Shown in pieces: positions 15,475-25,142 of a stretch of DNA of 64,000 nt. Position 1 is the stretch's first letter; every line of letters starts with the position of its first letter. Position numbers and translations under genes: made by a program. The stretch is from [Mycobacterium] zoologicum (lineage in GTDB: Bacteria; Actinomycetota; Actinomycetes; Mycobacteriales; Mycobacteriaceae): NCBI RefSeq assembly GCF_020172665.1, contig NZ_CP083985.1:215490-279489 (forward strand). The letters run 5' to 3'. The notes under the pieces were generated by a model. That model did no database searches and was not told the origin of the DNA. It worked only from the letters and a program-made list of their open reading frames with translations.

Positions 15475-16344
15475 ATGTCGACATCGACAGTGGTGCGGGG
15501 CCGCTTTCCCGGTCTGGTCGCGAACTATCAGCGTTACGTCGGGATGGCCGGCCGTTCGCTGGACAGGAGCGGCCGGCTCGGCTGGTTCGCGCTGACCGCC
15601 CTCCGGCAGATCCCCTGGGCACTGCGCCGGTACCGCACCGAGACGCTGCGCCTGATCGCCGAGCTGGGCATGGGCACCGGCGCCATGGCCGTGATCGGCG
15701 GCACCGTGGCCATCATGGGCTTCGTCATGCTGGCCGGTGGCTCGCTGATCGCGATCCAGGGCTTCACCTCACTGGGCAATATCGGCGTGGAGACCTACAC
15801 CGGTTTCGCCGCGGCCCTGGTCAACGTCCGCGTCGTCGGTCCGGTCAACGCCGGAATCGCCCTGGCCGCCACAGTCGGCGCTGGCGCCACCGCCGAGCTC
15901 GGTGCGATGCGGATCAGCGAGGAGATCGACGCCCTGGAGGTGATGGGGATCAACTCGATCTCCTACCTGGTGTCCACCCGGGTGGTCGCCGGCTTCACGG
16001 TGATCATCCCGCTGTACGCACTCGCGCTGATCATGGCGTTCGCCTCGCCGCAGGTCGTCACCACGCTCTTCTTCGGCCAGTCGTCGGGAACCTACGACCA
16101 CTACTTCCGAACTTTCCTGCGACCAGACGACGTGTTCTGGTCCTTCATGGAGACCATCCTGATCGCGATCGTGGTCATGATCACGCACTGTTACTACGGA
16201 TTCAACGCCAGTGGCGGCCCGGTCGGCGTGGGTGCCGCGGTGGGCCAGTCCATGCGGTTGTCGCTGATCACGGTGCCCACCGTGGTCCTGCTCGCAGCGT
16301 TGGCGCTCTACGGCGTCGACCCCAACTTCAACCTGACGATGTGA
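15475..16344 (+). CDS. yrbE1B: MlaE-type permease YrbE1B of the Mce1 transporter
   Basis: A 289-residue MlaE-family permease, the same length as M. tuberculosis YrbE1B. It has an N-terminal amphipathic region, then hydrophobic segments and the conserved block GAGATAELGAMRISEEIDALEVMGINSISYL. It would pair with YrbE1A to form the transmembrane part of the Mce1 importer. It begins two bases after the yrbE1A stop, and its TGA overlaps the start of mce1A. Confidence 0.93.
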   Translation: MSTSTVVRGRFPGLVANYQRYVGMAGRSLDRSGRLGWFALTALRQIPWALRRYRTETLRLIAELGMGTGAMAVIGGTVAIMGFVMLAGGSLIAIQGFTSLGNIGVETYTGFAAALVNVRVVGPVNAGIALAATVGAGATAELGAMRISEEIDALEVMGINSISYLVSTRVVAGFTVIIPLYALALIMAFASPQVVTTLFFGQSSGTYDHYFRTFLRPDDVFWSFMETILIAIVVMITHCYYGFNASGGPVGVGAAVGQSMRLSLITVPTVVLLAALALYGVDPNFNLTM

Positions 16345-17564
16345 CGGGCATGGCTACCGGTAGGCAGAACGCAGCGCACACCCCGCCCTACAAGTTGGCG
16401 GGCGTGGTGACCGTCGCCGTCCTGTTGTTGATCGCGGGCCTGGTGTACGGCCAGTTCCGTGGCTCCTTCACCAAGACGACGCCGCTGACGATGGTGGCGC
16501 CCCGCGCCGGTCTGGTGATGGACCCGGGCGGCCCGGTGACCTACAACGGCGTGCAGATCGGCCGGGTTGCCGACATCTCGCCGACCGAGCACAACGACAA
16601 GCCGGCCGCCAAGTTCACCCTCGACGTGGACCCCAAATACATCAAGCTGATCCCGTCGAACGTGCAGGCCGACATCATGGCGACCACGCTGTTCGGTAAC
16701 AAGTACGTGGCGCTGACCGCGCCGGCGAACCCCACCCGCGAGCGGATCAGCAAGAACAAGATCATCGCGACCTCGGTGACCACCGAACTCAACACGCTGT
16801 TCGAGACCGTCAACAACCTCTCCGAGCACGTCGACCCGATCAAGCTGAACCTGACCCTGCACGCCGCCGCGGAGGCGCTGACCGGCCTCGGTGACAAGCT
16901 CGGCGACTCGCTGGTCAAGGGCAACGCGATCCTCGACGACGCCAACGCCTACATGCCGTCGCTCCGGCGCGACATCAAGGGCTTCGCGACCCTGGGCGAC
17001 GTCTACGCCGCCGGGGCACCGGACCTGGTCGGCTTCATGGACAACTCCATCCCCGCCGTCAAGACCATCACCGCGCAGCAGAAGGAACTCGACGCCGCGC
17101 TGCTGGGTGCGGCCGGGGTGGGCAACCTGGGCACGGACGTCACCAACCGGTTCGGGCCGTACTTCCGCCGGCAGTTCTCCGACCTGGTCCCGGTGTCGGC
17201 CCTGCTCGACGAGTACAGCCCGGAGCTGTTCTGCGCCATCCGCAACATCGCCGGCGTCGCACCGAAGGTCTACCAGGGACTCGGCGGCGGCGACGGTTAC
17301 GCGCTAGACACCGTCAGTGAGCTGGTCAGCCCGGCGAACCCGTATATCTACCCCGATAACCTGCCGCGTTACAACGCTCGCGGCGGCCCCGGCGGTGCGC
17401 CGGGCTGCTGGCAGGAGATCACCCACGACTTCTGGCCGGCGCCTTACCTGGTGGCCGACACGGGAGTCAGCCAAGCGCCCTACAACCACTTTGAAGTCGG
17501 ATCGCCCTGGGCCATTGATTACGTCTGGGGTCGCCAAGTCGGGGATTACACGATCAACCCATGA
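16341..17564 (+). CDS. mce1A: Mce-family protein Mce1A
   Basis: A 407-residue Mce protein. One N-terminal membrane anchor (LAGVVTVAVLLLIAGLVYGQF) is followed by the MlaD/MCE domain with the sequence VTYNGVQIGRVADI, and then a long helical region that in Mce1 complexes helps build a periplasmic tunnel. The GTG at 16341 overlaps the yrbE1B stop; an ATG at 16350 is an equally possible start. M. tuberculosis Mce1A is 454 residues, so the C-terminus is shorter here. It imports fatty acids or mycolic acids with Mce1B-F across the cell envelope. Confidence 0.92.
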   Translation: MTGMATGRQNAAHTPPYKLAGVVTVAVLLLIAGLVYGQFRGSFTKTTPLTMVAPRAGLVMDPGGPVTYNGVQIGRVADISPTEHNDKPAAKFTLDVDPKYIKLIPSNVQADIMATTLFGNKYVALTAPANPTRERISKNKIIATSVTTELNTLFETVNNLSEHVDPIKLNLTLHAAAEALTGLGDKLGDSLVKGNAILDDANAYMPSLRRDIKGFATLGDVYAAGAPDLVGFMDNSIPAVKTITAQQKELDAALLGAAGVGNLGTDVTNRFGPYFRRQFSDLVPVSALLDEYSPELFCAIRNIAGVAPKVYQGLGGGDGYALDTVSELVSPANPYIYPDNLPRYNARGGPGGAPGCWQEITHDFWPAPYLVADTGVSQAPYNHFEVGSPWAIDYVWGRQVGDYTINP

Positions 17565-18589
17565 ACATCACCAGAACCGCAATCAAACTCGGCGCCGTCG
17601 GATCGGTGCTGCTGGCATTCACCGTCGGCCTCGTCGTGGTGTTCGGCCAGGTCCGGTTCGACCGGACGGCCAACTACTCCGCCGAATTCACCAATGCCAG
17701 TGGCCTCCGGCAGGGACAGTTCGTTCGCGCATCCGGGGTAGAGATCGGCAAGGTCAAGAAGGTGCGCTTGGTCGACGGCGGCCGTCGAGCGGTGGTGGAC
17801 TTCAACGTCGACCGGTCGCTGCCGCTGTTTCAGTCGTCCACCGCGCAGATCCGCTACTCCGACCTCATCGGCAACCGCTACCTGGAACTCAAGCGGGGCG
17901 ACGGCGAGGGCGCCGACCAGCGGCTGCCCGCGGGCGGGTTCATCCCCGCGTCGCGCACCGAGCCGGCACTGGACCTGGACGCGTTGATCGGCGGTTTCAA
18001 GCCGGTGTTCCGATCGCTGGACCCCGACAAGATCAACACCATCGCGTCGACCATCGTCACGGTCTTCCAGGGCCAGGGCGGCACCATCAACGACATCCTG
18101 GAGCAAACGGCTCAGCTGACCTCGCACATTGCCGAGCGAGACGCGGCGATCGGTGAGGTGGTCAAGAACCTCAACGTCGTCCTGGACACCGCGGTCAAGC
18201 ACCGCCAGACGTTCGACGAGACGATCGACAACTTCGACAAGCTGGTCAAGGGGCTCAACAGCCACAACACCGGCCTGGCCAACGGCACCGCGGAGTTCGG
18301 CAACGCCGCCGGCAACCTGGCCGACCTGCTGGCCGACAACCGGACCCAGCTGCACAGCCTCTTCCCGGTGGCCGGACCGGAGCCGGAGGACCGGCTCGAC
18401 GACATCGACGATCTGCTGCAGAAGATCCCCAAGGCGCTCAAGCTGATCGGGCGCACCGGTGTCTACGGTGACTTCTTCAACTTCTACATCTGCGACGCGA
18501 CGATCAAGCTTCCCGGCCTGCAGCCGGGCGGACCGGTGCGCAACGTGCGGTTGTGGCAGCAGCCGACCGGGAGGTGCACGCCGCAGTGA
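17561..18589 (+). CDS. mce1B: Mce-family protein Mce1B
   Basis: A 342-residue Mce protein. The membrane anchor is IKLGAVGSVLLAFTVGLVVVFG; the MCE domain follows with FTNASGLRQGQFVRASGVEIG and IGNRYLELK; the rest is a helical tunnel segment with DDLLQKIPKAL near the end. Length agrees with M. tuberculosis Mce1B (346). The ATG overlaps the mce1A stop, and its stop overlaps the GTG of mce1C, so translation along the operon is coupled. Confidence 0.92.
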   Translation: MNITRTAIKLGAVGSVLLAFTVGLVVVFGQVRFDRTANYSAEFTNASGLRQGQFVRASGVEIGKVKKVRLVDGGRRAVVDFNVDRSLPLFQSSTAQIRYSDLIGNRYLELKRGDGEGADQRLPAGGFIPASRTEPALDLDALIGGFKPVFRSLDPDKINTIASTIVTVFQGQGGTINDILEQTAQLTSHIAERDAAIGEVVKNLNVVLDTAVKHRQTFDETIDNFDKLVKGLNSHNTGLANGTAEFGNAAGNLADLLADNRTQLHSLFPVAGPEPEDRLDDIDDLLQKIPKALKLIGRTGVYGDFFNFYICDATIKLPGLQPGGPVRNVRLWQQPTGRCTPQ

Positions 18590-20190
18590 GGACTCTGGAG
18601 CCGCCCAACCGGGCGAGGATCGGCATCATCGGCGTGGTCTCGGTGCTGCTGGTGACGCTGGTCGGGCAGACCTTCACCACGGTGCCGGTGCTGTTCGCCG
18701 AGCCTAGCTACTTCGGCCAGCTCGCCGACACCGGCGGGCTGAACGCCGGCGATAAGGTGCGAATCTCGGGCGTGGACGTCGGCAAGGTCCAAGACCTGTC
18801 GATCGAGGGCGACCACGTACTGGTGAAGTTCTCGGTCGGTGCGAACCCGATCGGCTCCGACAGCCAGATCGGCGTCAAGACCGACACCATCCTTGGCCGC
18901 AAGGTGCTGGCGATCGAGCCCAAGGGCGAGAAGCGGATCGCGCCGCGCGGCGTCCTGCCGTTGGGGCAGAGCACCACGCCCTACCAGCTCTACGACGCCG
19001 TCTTCGACGTCACCAAAGCAGCGTCCGGCTGGGACATCGACACGGTCAAGAAGTCGTTGAAGGTGCTCTCGGAGACCGTCGACCAGACCGCTCCTGACCT
19101 GAGCGGCGCACTCGACGGGGTGGCCAAGTTCTCCGACACCATCGGCAAGCGCGACGAGGAGATCACCCACCTGCTCGCCCAGGCGAATCAGGTGGCGAGC
19201 GTGCTGGGCAGCCGCAGCGGTCAGGTCGACGCGGTATTGCGCAACACCCAGACGCTGCTGGCGGCGTTCAACCAGCGCAGTCAGGCGATTTCGGCGTTGT
19301 TGGGCAACATCGCCTACTTCGGCGAACAGGTACAGGGCCTGGTCCGTGACAACCCGAGCCTGGACCTGCGCCATGTGTTCGTAGAGGCCGACAACATCAC
19401 CAGCATGCTGGTGCGGCGCAAAGAAGACCTGATGGAGATGTTCACCATCCTGGGCAGATACATGACCATCGTCAACGAAGCCATCGCGTCCGGTCCATAC
19501 TTCAAGGTCTCGACGCTGAACCTGATCCCGTTCTGGATCCTGCAGCCGTGGGTGGACGCCGCGTTCAAGAAGCGGGGGATCACCCCGGAGGAGTTCTGGC
19601 GCAACGCCGGCCTGCCGGAGTTCCGCTACCCCGACCCGAACGGCAACCGGTTCGCCAACGGTGCTCCGCCGCCTGCACCGCAGGTGCTCGAGGGCACCCC
19701 CGAGCACCCCGGACCGGCCGTCGCACCGGGTTCGCCGTGTTCGTACGCACCGGCGGCCGGACTGTTCCCGACGCCGGGCAACCCGCTGCCGTGCGCGAAC
19801 CTCGACCCGAACTCGGGTCCGTTCGGGCCGAACGGCCCCTACCCGGGTCCGATGGATGTGTTGACCTCGCCGCCGAACCCCAACGCCGAGCCGGCTGCAC
19901 CGGGCATCCCGATCGCCGGGCGGCCAGGCGAGGCCCCCCCGACACTTCCGGGCAACCCGGTTCCGTTGCCCGAGGCCAATCCCGGGGCGCGCTCCGAACC
20001 GGTCGGCCCGGTGGCCGGTCCGGCACCCGCCAACCCTGGCGCGGCACCGCCGCCCGGGCCGCGGGCACCCGGCCCGGCGGCTCCGCCCGGACCCGGCGAC
20101 CAATTACCCGCACCGTTCATCACTCCCGGTGAGGGCGGAAACAGCCAGCCGGGTGGCGGCGGCGGCGCACGAGGAAGTGAACGGCCGTGA
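18586..20190 (+). CDS. mce1C: Mce-family protein Mce1C with long Pro-rich tail
   Basis: A 534-residue Mce protein. The anchor IGIIGVVSVLLVTLVGQTF is followed by an MCE domain (LNAGDKVRISGVDVGKV), a helical tunnel domain to about residue 340, and then a tail of roughly 170 residues dominated by Pro, Gly and Ala (PGP and APPPAP-type runs from about 19660 to 20160). Similar tails occur in mycobacterial Mce1C and are thought to project toward the outer envelope or bind peptidoglycan; that role is inferred. The GTG at 18586 overlaps the mce1B stop (GTGA). Confidence 0.9.
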   Translation: MRTLEPPNRARIGIIGVVSVLLVTLVGQTFTTVPVLFAEPSYFGQLADTGGLNAGDKVRISGVDVGKVQDLSIEGDHVLVKFSVGANPIGSDSQIGVKTDTILGRKVLAIEPKGEKRIAPRGVLPLGQSTTPYQLYDAVFDVTKAASGWDIDTVKKSLKVLSETVDQTAPDLSGALDGVAKFSDTIGKRDEEITHLLAQANQVASVLGSRSGQVDAVLRNTQTLLAAFNQRSQAISALLGNIAYFGEQVQGLVRDNPSLDLRHVFVEADNITSMLVRRKEDLMEMFTILGRYMTIVNEAIASGPYFKVSTLNLIPFWILQPWVDAAFKKRGITPEEFWRNAGLPEFRYPDPNGNRFANGAPPPAPQVLEGTPEHPGPAVAPGSPCSYAPAAGLFPTPGNPLPCANLDPNSGPFGPNGPYPGPMDVLTSPPNPNAEPAAPGIPIAGRPGEAPPTLPGNPVPLPEANPGARSEPVGPVAGPAPANPGAAPPPGPRAPGPAAPPGPGDQLPAPFITPGEGGNSQPGGGGGARGSERP

Positions 20191-21752
20191 GCAGCGCCTT
20201 TGATGTCCGTAACCTGCGACTGCCGGAGCGGTCGCGGACGACGATGATTGCCGGTGCACTGCTGCTGGCACTGCTGGCCGCGGTCGCCTTCGGCGGCCTT
20301 CAGCTCTACCGCAAGCTGAGCAGTAACTCGGTGGTCGCCTATTTCCCGCAGACCGACGCGCTGTACCCCGGCGACGCAGTGCAGATCATGGGTGTGCGGG
20401 TCGGCGCGATCGACAAGATCGAGCCGGCCGGCGACAAGATGAAGGTCACGCTGCACTACGACAACAAGTACAAGGTGCCGGCCGAGGCCCACGCGATCAT
20501 CTTGAACCCGACGCTGGTGGCGTCGCGGACCATTCAGCTGGAGCCGCCGTACCGCGGTGGACCGGCGCTGGCCGACAAGGCCGTCATCCCCGAGGAGCGC
20601 ACCGAGGTCCCGGTCGAGTGGGACACGCTGCGCAACGACGTCACCAACATCATCGAGAAGCTGGGCCCGACCCCGTCGCAGCCTCAGGGGCCGATCGGTG
20701 AGGCGATCGAGTCCTTCGCCGACGGCATCGCCGGCAAGGGCCAGCAGGTCAACACCGCGTTCAACAACCTGTCCGACGCGCTGACCGCGTTGAACAAGGG
20801 CCGCGGCGACTTCTTCGCGGTGGTGCGCAGCCTGAAGCTGTTCGTCACGGCGCTGGACCACAACGACCAGCAGTTCGTGGCGGTCAACCGCGATCTGGCG
20901 ACGTTCACCAACAACCTGACCAGCACCGACCAGGCGCTGGCCACGGCCGCCGACCAGTTCTACGCCACGATGACGATCGTCAAGGCGTTCCTTAACCAGA
21001 ACGCCGAACCGCTGGTCAGCAACATTGACAACATGGCCCAGGTGACGACGGCGCTCACCCAGCCGGACGCGCTTGAGGGCTTCGAGACCGCGCTGCACGT
21101 GATGCCGAACGTGCTGGCCGCGTTGGGCGAGATCTACCACCCGGCGCAGGGCGCGGTCACCGGTTTCCCCGTGCTGGTGAACTTCGCCAACCCGATGCAG
21201 TTCATCTGCAGCGCGATCCAGGCCGGCAGCCGGCTGGGCTATCAGGACTCCGCGGAGCTGTGCGCGGAGTACCTGGCGCCGGTGGCCGACGCGATCAAGT
21301 TCAACTACCTGCCGTTCGGTATCAACATCTGGACTAACGCCTACACCACGCCGAAGCAGATCGCCTACTCCGAGCCGCGGCTGCAGCCGCCACCGGGATA
21401 CAAGGACACCACCGTCCCGGGAATCTGGGTGCCGGACACCCCGTTGTCGCACAAGAACTCTCAGCCGGGCTGGATCACCGCGCCGGGGATGCAGGGCGTG
21501 CAGCCCGGCCACGACACCGAGCGGCTGCTCACTCCGGAATCGCTGGCGCAGCTGATGGGCGGCCCAGACCCGCTTCCGGTGGACTCGCAGTACCAGACAC
21601 CGCCCGGTCCGCCGAACTCCTACGACGAGTCCCCCGGCCCGCTGCCGTTCGTCGGTCTGCCAGCAGGGCAGGCGCCCATCGCGCCGCCGCCGCCGGGACC
21701 GAACGTGATCCCCGGCCCGGTGGCACCGCTTCCCCCGCGAGGTGAGGGCTGA
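20187..21752 (+). CDS. mce1D: Mce-family protein Mce1D
   Basis: A 521-residue Mce protein. The anchor TMIAGALLLALLAAVAFGGLQLY precedes an MCE domain with YPGDAVQIMGVRVGAIDKI. A long helical section follows and a Pro-rich C-terminus (from about residue 390) that again likely extends out of the tunnel. Length matches M. tuberculosis Mce1D (530). GTG start at 20187 overlaps the mce1C stop. No interruption is visible. Confidence 0.92.
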   Translation: MSSAFDVRNLRLPERSRTTMIAGALLLALLAAVAFGGLQLYRKLSSNSVVAYFPQTDALYPGDAVQIMGVRVGAIDKIEPAGDKMKVTLHYDNKYKVPAEAHAIILNPTLVASRTIQLEPPYRGGPALADKAVIPEERTEVPVEWDTLRNDVTNIIEKLGPTPSQPQGPIGEAIESFADGIAGKGQQVNTAFNNLSDALTALNKGRGDFFAVVRSLKLFVTALDHNDQQFVAVNRDLATFTNNLTSTDQALATAADQFYATMTIVKAFLNQNAEPLVSNIDNMAQVTTALTQPDALEGFETALHVMPNVLAALGEIYHPAQGAVTGFPVLVNFANPMQFICSAIQAGSRLGYQDSAELCAEYLAPVADAIKFNYLPFGINIWTNAYTTPKQIAYSEPRLQPPPGYKDTTVPGIWVPDTPLSHKNSQPGWITAPGMQGVQPGHDTERLLTPESLAQLMGGPDPLPVDSQYQTPPGPPNSYDESPGPLPFVGLPAGQAPIAPPPPGPNVIPGPVAPLPPRGEG

Positions 21753-22921
21753 TGAAACAGAGGACAGTGATGAAGACGGCCGGCCGACGGAGCCGGCAGG
21801 TCCTGGTGCTGCTGGCGGCGACGCTGACGCTGACGTCGTGCGGCGGCTGGCGCGGTATCGCCAACGTGCCGCTGCCGGGCGGTCCGGGCAGCGGCAAAGG
21901 CGCCTACACCGTCTACGTCCAGGTGCCCGACACGCTGGCGCTCAACGGCAACAGCCGGGTTCTGGTGGCTGATGTGTTCGTCGGCGCGGTCGAGCGGATC
22001 GAGCTGAAGAACTGGGTAGCCACCCTCAAGCTGAAGCTGAACAGGGACGTTCACCTGCCGCGCAACGCGACCGCGAAGATCGGCCAGACCAGCCTGCTGG
22101 GTTCGCAGCACATCGAGTTGGCGTCGCCGAAGGACCCGGTCGGTGAACTGCGCAACGGCGACACGATCGACGTGAACCACTCGTCGTCGTACCCGACGAT
22201 CGAGCGGACGCTGGCCGGCGTGGCGCTACTGCTGCAGCGCGGCGGCCTGTCGGACCTGGACACCATCACCACCGAGTTCGCCGCCCTGTCCAATGGCCGC
22301 GCGGATCAGATCCACGCTTTCCTGACCAAGCTGGACACCTTCGTCGGCAACCTGAATGACCAGCGTGAGGACATCACCCGGGCGATCGACTCCACCAACC
22401 GGCTGATGAGCTACTTCGGTGCGCACCAGGACTCCATCGAAAGGGTCCTGACCGATTTCCCGCCGCTGTTCAAGTACTTCAACGCCCAGCAGGGGATCTT
22501 CATCAACGCGATCGAGGCGCTGGGCCAGATGGGCCAGTCGGTGAACGAGCAGATCATCCCGGCGCGGTCCGATCTGCACAAGGTGCTCACGTCGTTCCAG
22601 TGCCCGGCGCGGGAGCTCCGCAAGGCGTCGCCGTATCTGCCGGAAGCGTTGAAGTTCATCATCACCGCGCCGTACCACGTCGACGGTGCCTTCAAGGCGG
22701 TGCGCGGCGACTTCATCAACACCTCGCTGGTGGTCGACCTCACCTACGCATCCATCGACAACGCGATTCTGACCGGAACCGGGTTCTCCGGGATGCTGCG
22801 GGCGCTGGAGCAGTCCTTCGGCCACGACCCGAAGAAGATGATGCCGGACGTTCGGTACACGCCGAACCCCGCCACCGCGCCCGGCGGTCCGTATGTGGAA
22901 AGGGCTGACCGGAATTGCTGA
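21752..22921 (+). CDS. mce1E: Mce-family lipoprotein Mce1E (LprK)
   Basis: A 389-residue lipoprotein; M. tuberculosis LprK is 390. The signal sequence has a basic start, a hydrophobic core VLVLLAATLTLT and a lipobox ending TLTSC, so Cys near residue 30 is acylated and anchors the protein to the outer face of the membrane. The MCE domain has GNSRVLVADVFVGAVERI and the helical tunnel follows. ATG at 21752 overlaps the mce1D stop; ATG at 21770 is a possible shorter start. In Mce complexes this subunit is the only lipid-anchored one. Confidence 0.92.
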   Translation: MKQRTVMKTAGRRSRQVLVLLAATLTLTSCGGWRGIANVPLPGGPGSGKGAYTVYVQVPDTLALNGNSRVLVADVFVGAVERIELKNWVATLKLKLNRDVHLPRNATAKIGQTSLLGSQHIELASPKDPVGELRNGDTIDVNHSSSYPTIERTLAGVALLLQRGGLSDLDTITTEFAALSNGRADQIHAFLTKLDTFVGNLNDQREDITRAIDSTNRLMSYFGAHQDSIERVLTDFPPLFKYFNAQQGIFINAIEALGQMGQSVNEQIIPARSDLHKVLTSFQCPARELRKASPYLPEALKFIITAPYHVDGAFKAVRGDFINTSLVVDLTYASIDNAILTGTGFSGMLRALEQSFGHDPKKMMPDVRYTPNPATAPGGPYVERADRNC

Positions 22922-24507
22922 AACCACAGGTCAAGCGTCAGCTGGTCATCTTCACCGCCCTGACCGCGGCGGCGCTCATGGTGTTGGGGGTCTACTACCT
23001 GCGGCTGCCGACCCTGGCGGGCCTGGGCCAGTACAGCCTGAAGGCGGATCTGCCCGAGGCGGGCGGGCTGTACAAGACCGCGAACGTCACCTACCGCGGC
23101 ACCATCATCGGCCGGGTAACCGGCGTCGAGCCGACCGAGTCCGGCGCGCAGGCGACCATGCAGATCTCCAGCAAGTACAAGATCCCCGTCGACGCGAGCG
23201 CCAACGTGCACTCGGTCTCGGCGATCGGCGAGCAGTACCTGGACCTGGTGTCGAGCGGGGACCCCGGTCAGTACTTCAAGAAGGGCCAGACGATCACCGT
23301 GGGCACGGTGCCGTCGGCGATCGGGCCGGCGCTGGACACCGCCAACCGGGGTCTGGCGGCGTTGCCGGTCGGCAAGATCTCGTCCCTGCTCGACGAGACG
23401 GCGACGGCGGTCGGCGGATTGGGCCCGGCGCTGCAGCGACTGGTCGATTCCACAACGCAGATCGTCGGTGACTTCAAGACGAACCTCGACGACGTGAATC
23501 AGGTCGTGGAGAAGTCGGCCCCCATCATCGAGAGCCAGGTCAACTCCGGCGATGCCATCCACCAGTGGGCACGCAACCTGAATCTGCTCAGTGGGCAGGC
23601 GGCCAGCCGGGACGGCACGGTCAAGCACATCATCTCGGATCTGCCGCCGCTGATCGATCAGGTGCACACGGTGTTCAACGACACCAAGGACTCGCTGCCG
23701 CAGTTGATGGCGAACATGTCCATCCTGACCGAGATGGCCAAACGCTACAACCGCCACACCGAGCAGGTGCTGGTGTTCTTGCCGCAGGCCGGGTCGATCG
23801 GTCAGACAGTCAGCTCGGTCTATGAGGGACGGTTGAACATTGATGTAGCTCTGGGCGCTTTTCCGGGCCCGGTCTTCCCCGTGCCGATCCCGGGCCTGAG
23901 CCTGGGTTTTCCGGCGCCGTGTCTGACCGGTTACCTGCCGGCCTCGGAGTGGCGGGCGTTCGCCGACACCAGTCCGGCCGAACTGCCGGATGTGTCCTGC
24001 CGGATTCCGCAGGACACGCCGGCCAACAGCGTTCGCGGGGTGCGCAATATCCCGTGCGTGGATGTGCCGGGCAAACGGGCCGCCACGCCCAAGCAATGTC
24101 GCAGCGACGAGCCGTATGTTCCGCTGGGCACCAACCCCTGGTACGGCGACCCGAACCAGATCCGCACCTGTCCGGCCCTGGGGGCGCGCTGTGATCAACC
24201 GGTCGAACCAGGTCACGTGATCCCGGCGCCGTCGATCAACACCGGTCTCAACCCGCTACCGGCGGACATGGTGCCGGCCACGCCGCCGCCGGCCAACGAT
24301 CCGCTCTCGCGGCCGGGGACCGGTAGCGTGCAGTGCAACGGGCAACAGCCCAACCCCTGCATCTACACCCCGGGCGGTGGACCCTCCGCGATCTACAATC
24401 CGCAGAGTGGCGAGGCGGTGGGGCCAGACGGCGTCGCATACTCCGTCGAGAACTCGATGAACATAGGAGACGACGGATGGAAGGGGATGCTGGCACCGTT
24501 CCGGTGA
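22915..24507 (+). CDS. mce1F: Mce-family protein Mce1F
   Basis: A 530-residue Mce protein close in length to M. tuberculosis Mce1F (515). The anchor LVIFTALTAAALMVLGVYYL is followed by the MCE domain (YKTANVTYRGTIIGRVTGV; AIGEQYLDLV), the helical region and a C-terminal Cys-containing loop-rich part (PCLTGYLP, PDVSCRIP, TCPALGARC) likely stabilised by disulfides outside the membrane. The start is TTG at 22915, inside the end of mce1E. Its 3' end overlaps the next gene by 31 bp. Confidence 0.91.
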   Translation: MLKPQVKRQLVIFTALTAAALMVLGVYYLRLPTLAGLGQYSLKADLPEAGGLYKTANVTYRGTIIGRVTGVEPTESGAQATMQISSKYKIPVDASANVHSVSAIGEQYLDLVSSGDPGQYFKKGQTITVGTVPSAIGPALDTANRGLAALPVGKISSLLDETATAVGGLGPALQRLVDSTTQIVGDFKTNLDDVNQVVEKSAPIIESQVNSGDAIHQWARNLNLLSGQAASRDGTVKHIISDLPPLIDQVHTVFNDTKDSLPQLMANMSILTEMAKRYNRHTEQVLVFLPQAGSIGQTVSSVYEGRLNIDVALGAFPGPVFPVPIPGLSLGFPAPCLTGYLPASEWRAFADTSPAELPDVSCRIPQDTPANSVRGVRNIPCVDVPGKRAATPKQCRSDEPYVPLGTNPWYGDPNQIRTCPALGARCDQPVEPGHVIPAPSINTGLNPLPADMVPATPPPANDPLSRPGTGSVQCNGQQPNPCIYTPGGGPSAIYNPQSGEAVGPDGVAYSVENSMNIGDDGWKGMLAPFR

Positions 24508-25142
24508 GCACCGAACCGGACGAGGACCAGCAGACCGCAGATACCGCGATCGAGGACGCCGCGGCAGCGGCTGACGACAACGACGCGGCCGAACTCGCGG
24601 CGAATGAGCCGGGTCAGGCTGAAGAGGCCGATGGGGCCGTCGTGACCCGGCTCGGCCGTCGTCAGTTGATCGGAATCTGCGTGTTGCTGTTGCTGGTGGC
24701 CGGCGGACTGGTGGCCGCCGGTGTTGCGGGTCTGCGCAGCCACACGGCGAGTCTGGCGATGGCGCGCGACAATGCCGAGGCCGTTGAGGCCGCCAAGACC
24801 TGCGTGCTGGCGACCCAGGCGCCGGACCCGGGTGATGTCTCGCTGTCCCAGCAGAAGATGCTCAACTGTTCGGCCGGGGAGTTCCGCACCCAGGCCGCGC
24901 TGTTCGCACAGATCCTTCCGCCCGCCTATCAGGCGGCGAAAGTCCATGTCGAGCTCACCGAGATGGGCGCCGCGGTGGAACGCAACAACCCGGACGGCAC
25001 CATCGACGTTCTGGTGGCGTTCCGTATCAAGGTCGACAATGTCGAGGCCAAGGGCCGCGAGGCCGGCTACCGGCTGCGCGCCCAGATGATGCGCGAGGAC
25101 GGCCAGTACCGGATCGCCAAGCTCGACCAGGTGGCCAAGTGA
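24477..25142 (+). CDS. Mce-associated membrane protein (Rv0175-like)
   Basis: A 221-residue protein with an acidic, Ala-rich cytoplasmic N-terminus (about 60 residues), one membrane segment LIGICVLLLLVAGGLVAAGVAGL, and an extracytoplasmic domain resembling the nuclear-transport-factor-2-like fold of Mce-associated (Mas) proteins. Two Cys (TCVLATQ and LNCSAGE) may form a disulfide. The ATG at 24477 has AGGAGA six bases upstream. These proteins are thought to stabilise Mce transporters; the function is incompletely known. It overlaps mce1F by 31 bp. Confidence 0.85.
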   Translation: MEGDAGTVPVSTEPDEDQQTADTAIEDAAAAADDNDAAELAANEPGQAEEADGAVVTRLGRRQLIGICVLLLLVAGGLVAAGVAGLRSHTASLAMARDNAEAVEAAKTCVLATQAPDPGDVSLSQQKMLNCSAGEFRTQAALFAQILPPAYQAAKVHVELTEMGAAVERNNPDGTIDVLVAFRIKVDNVEAKGREAGYRLRAQMMREDGQYRIAKLDQVAK

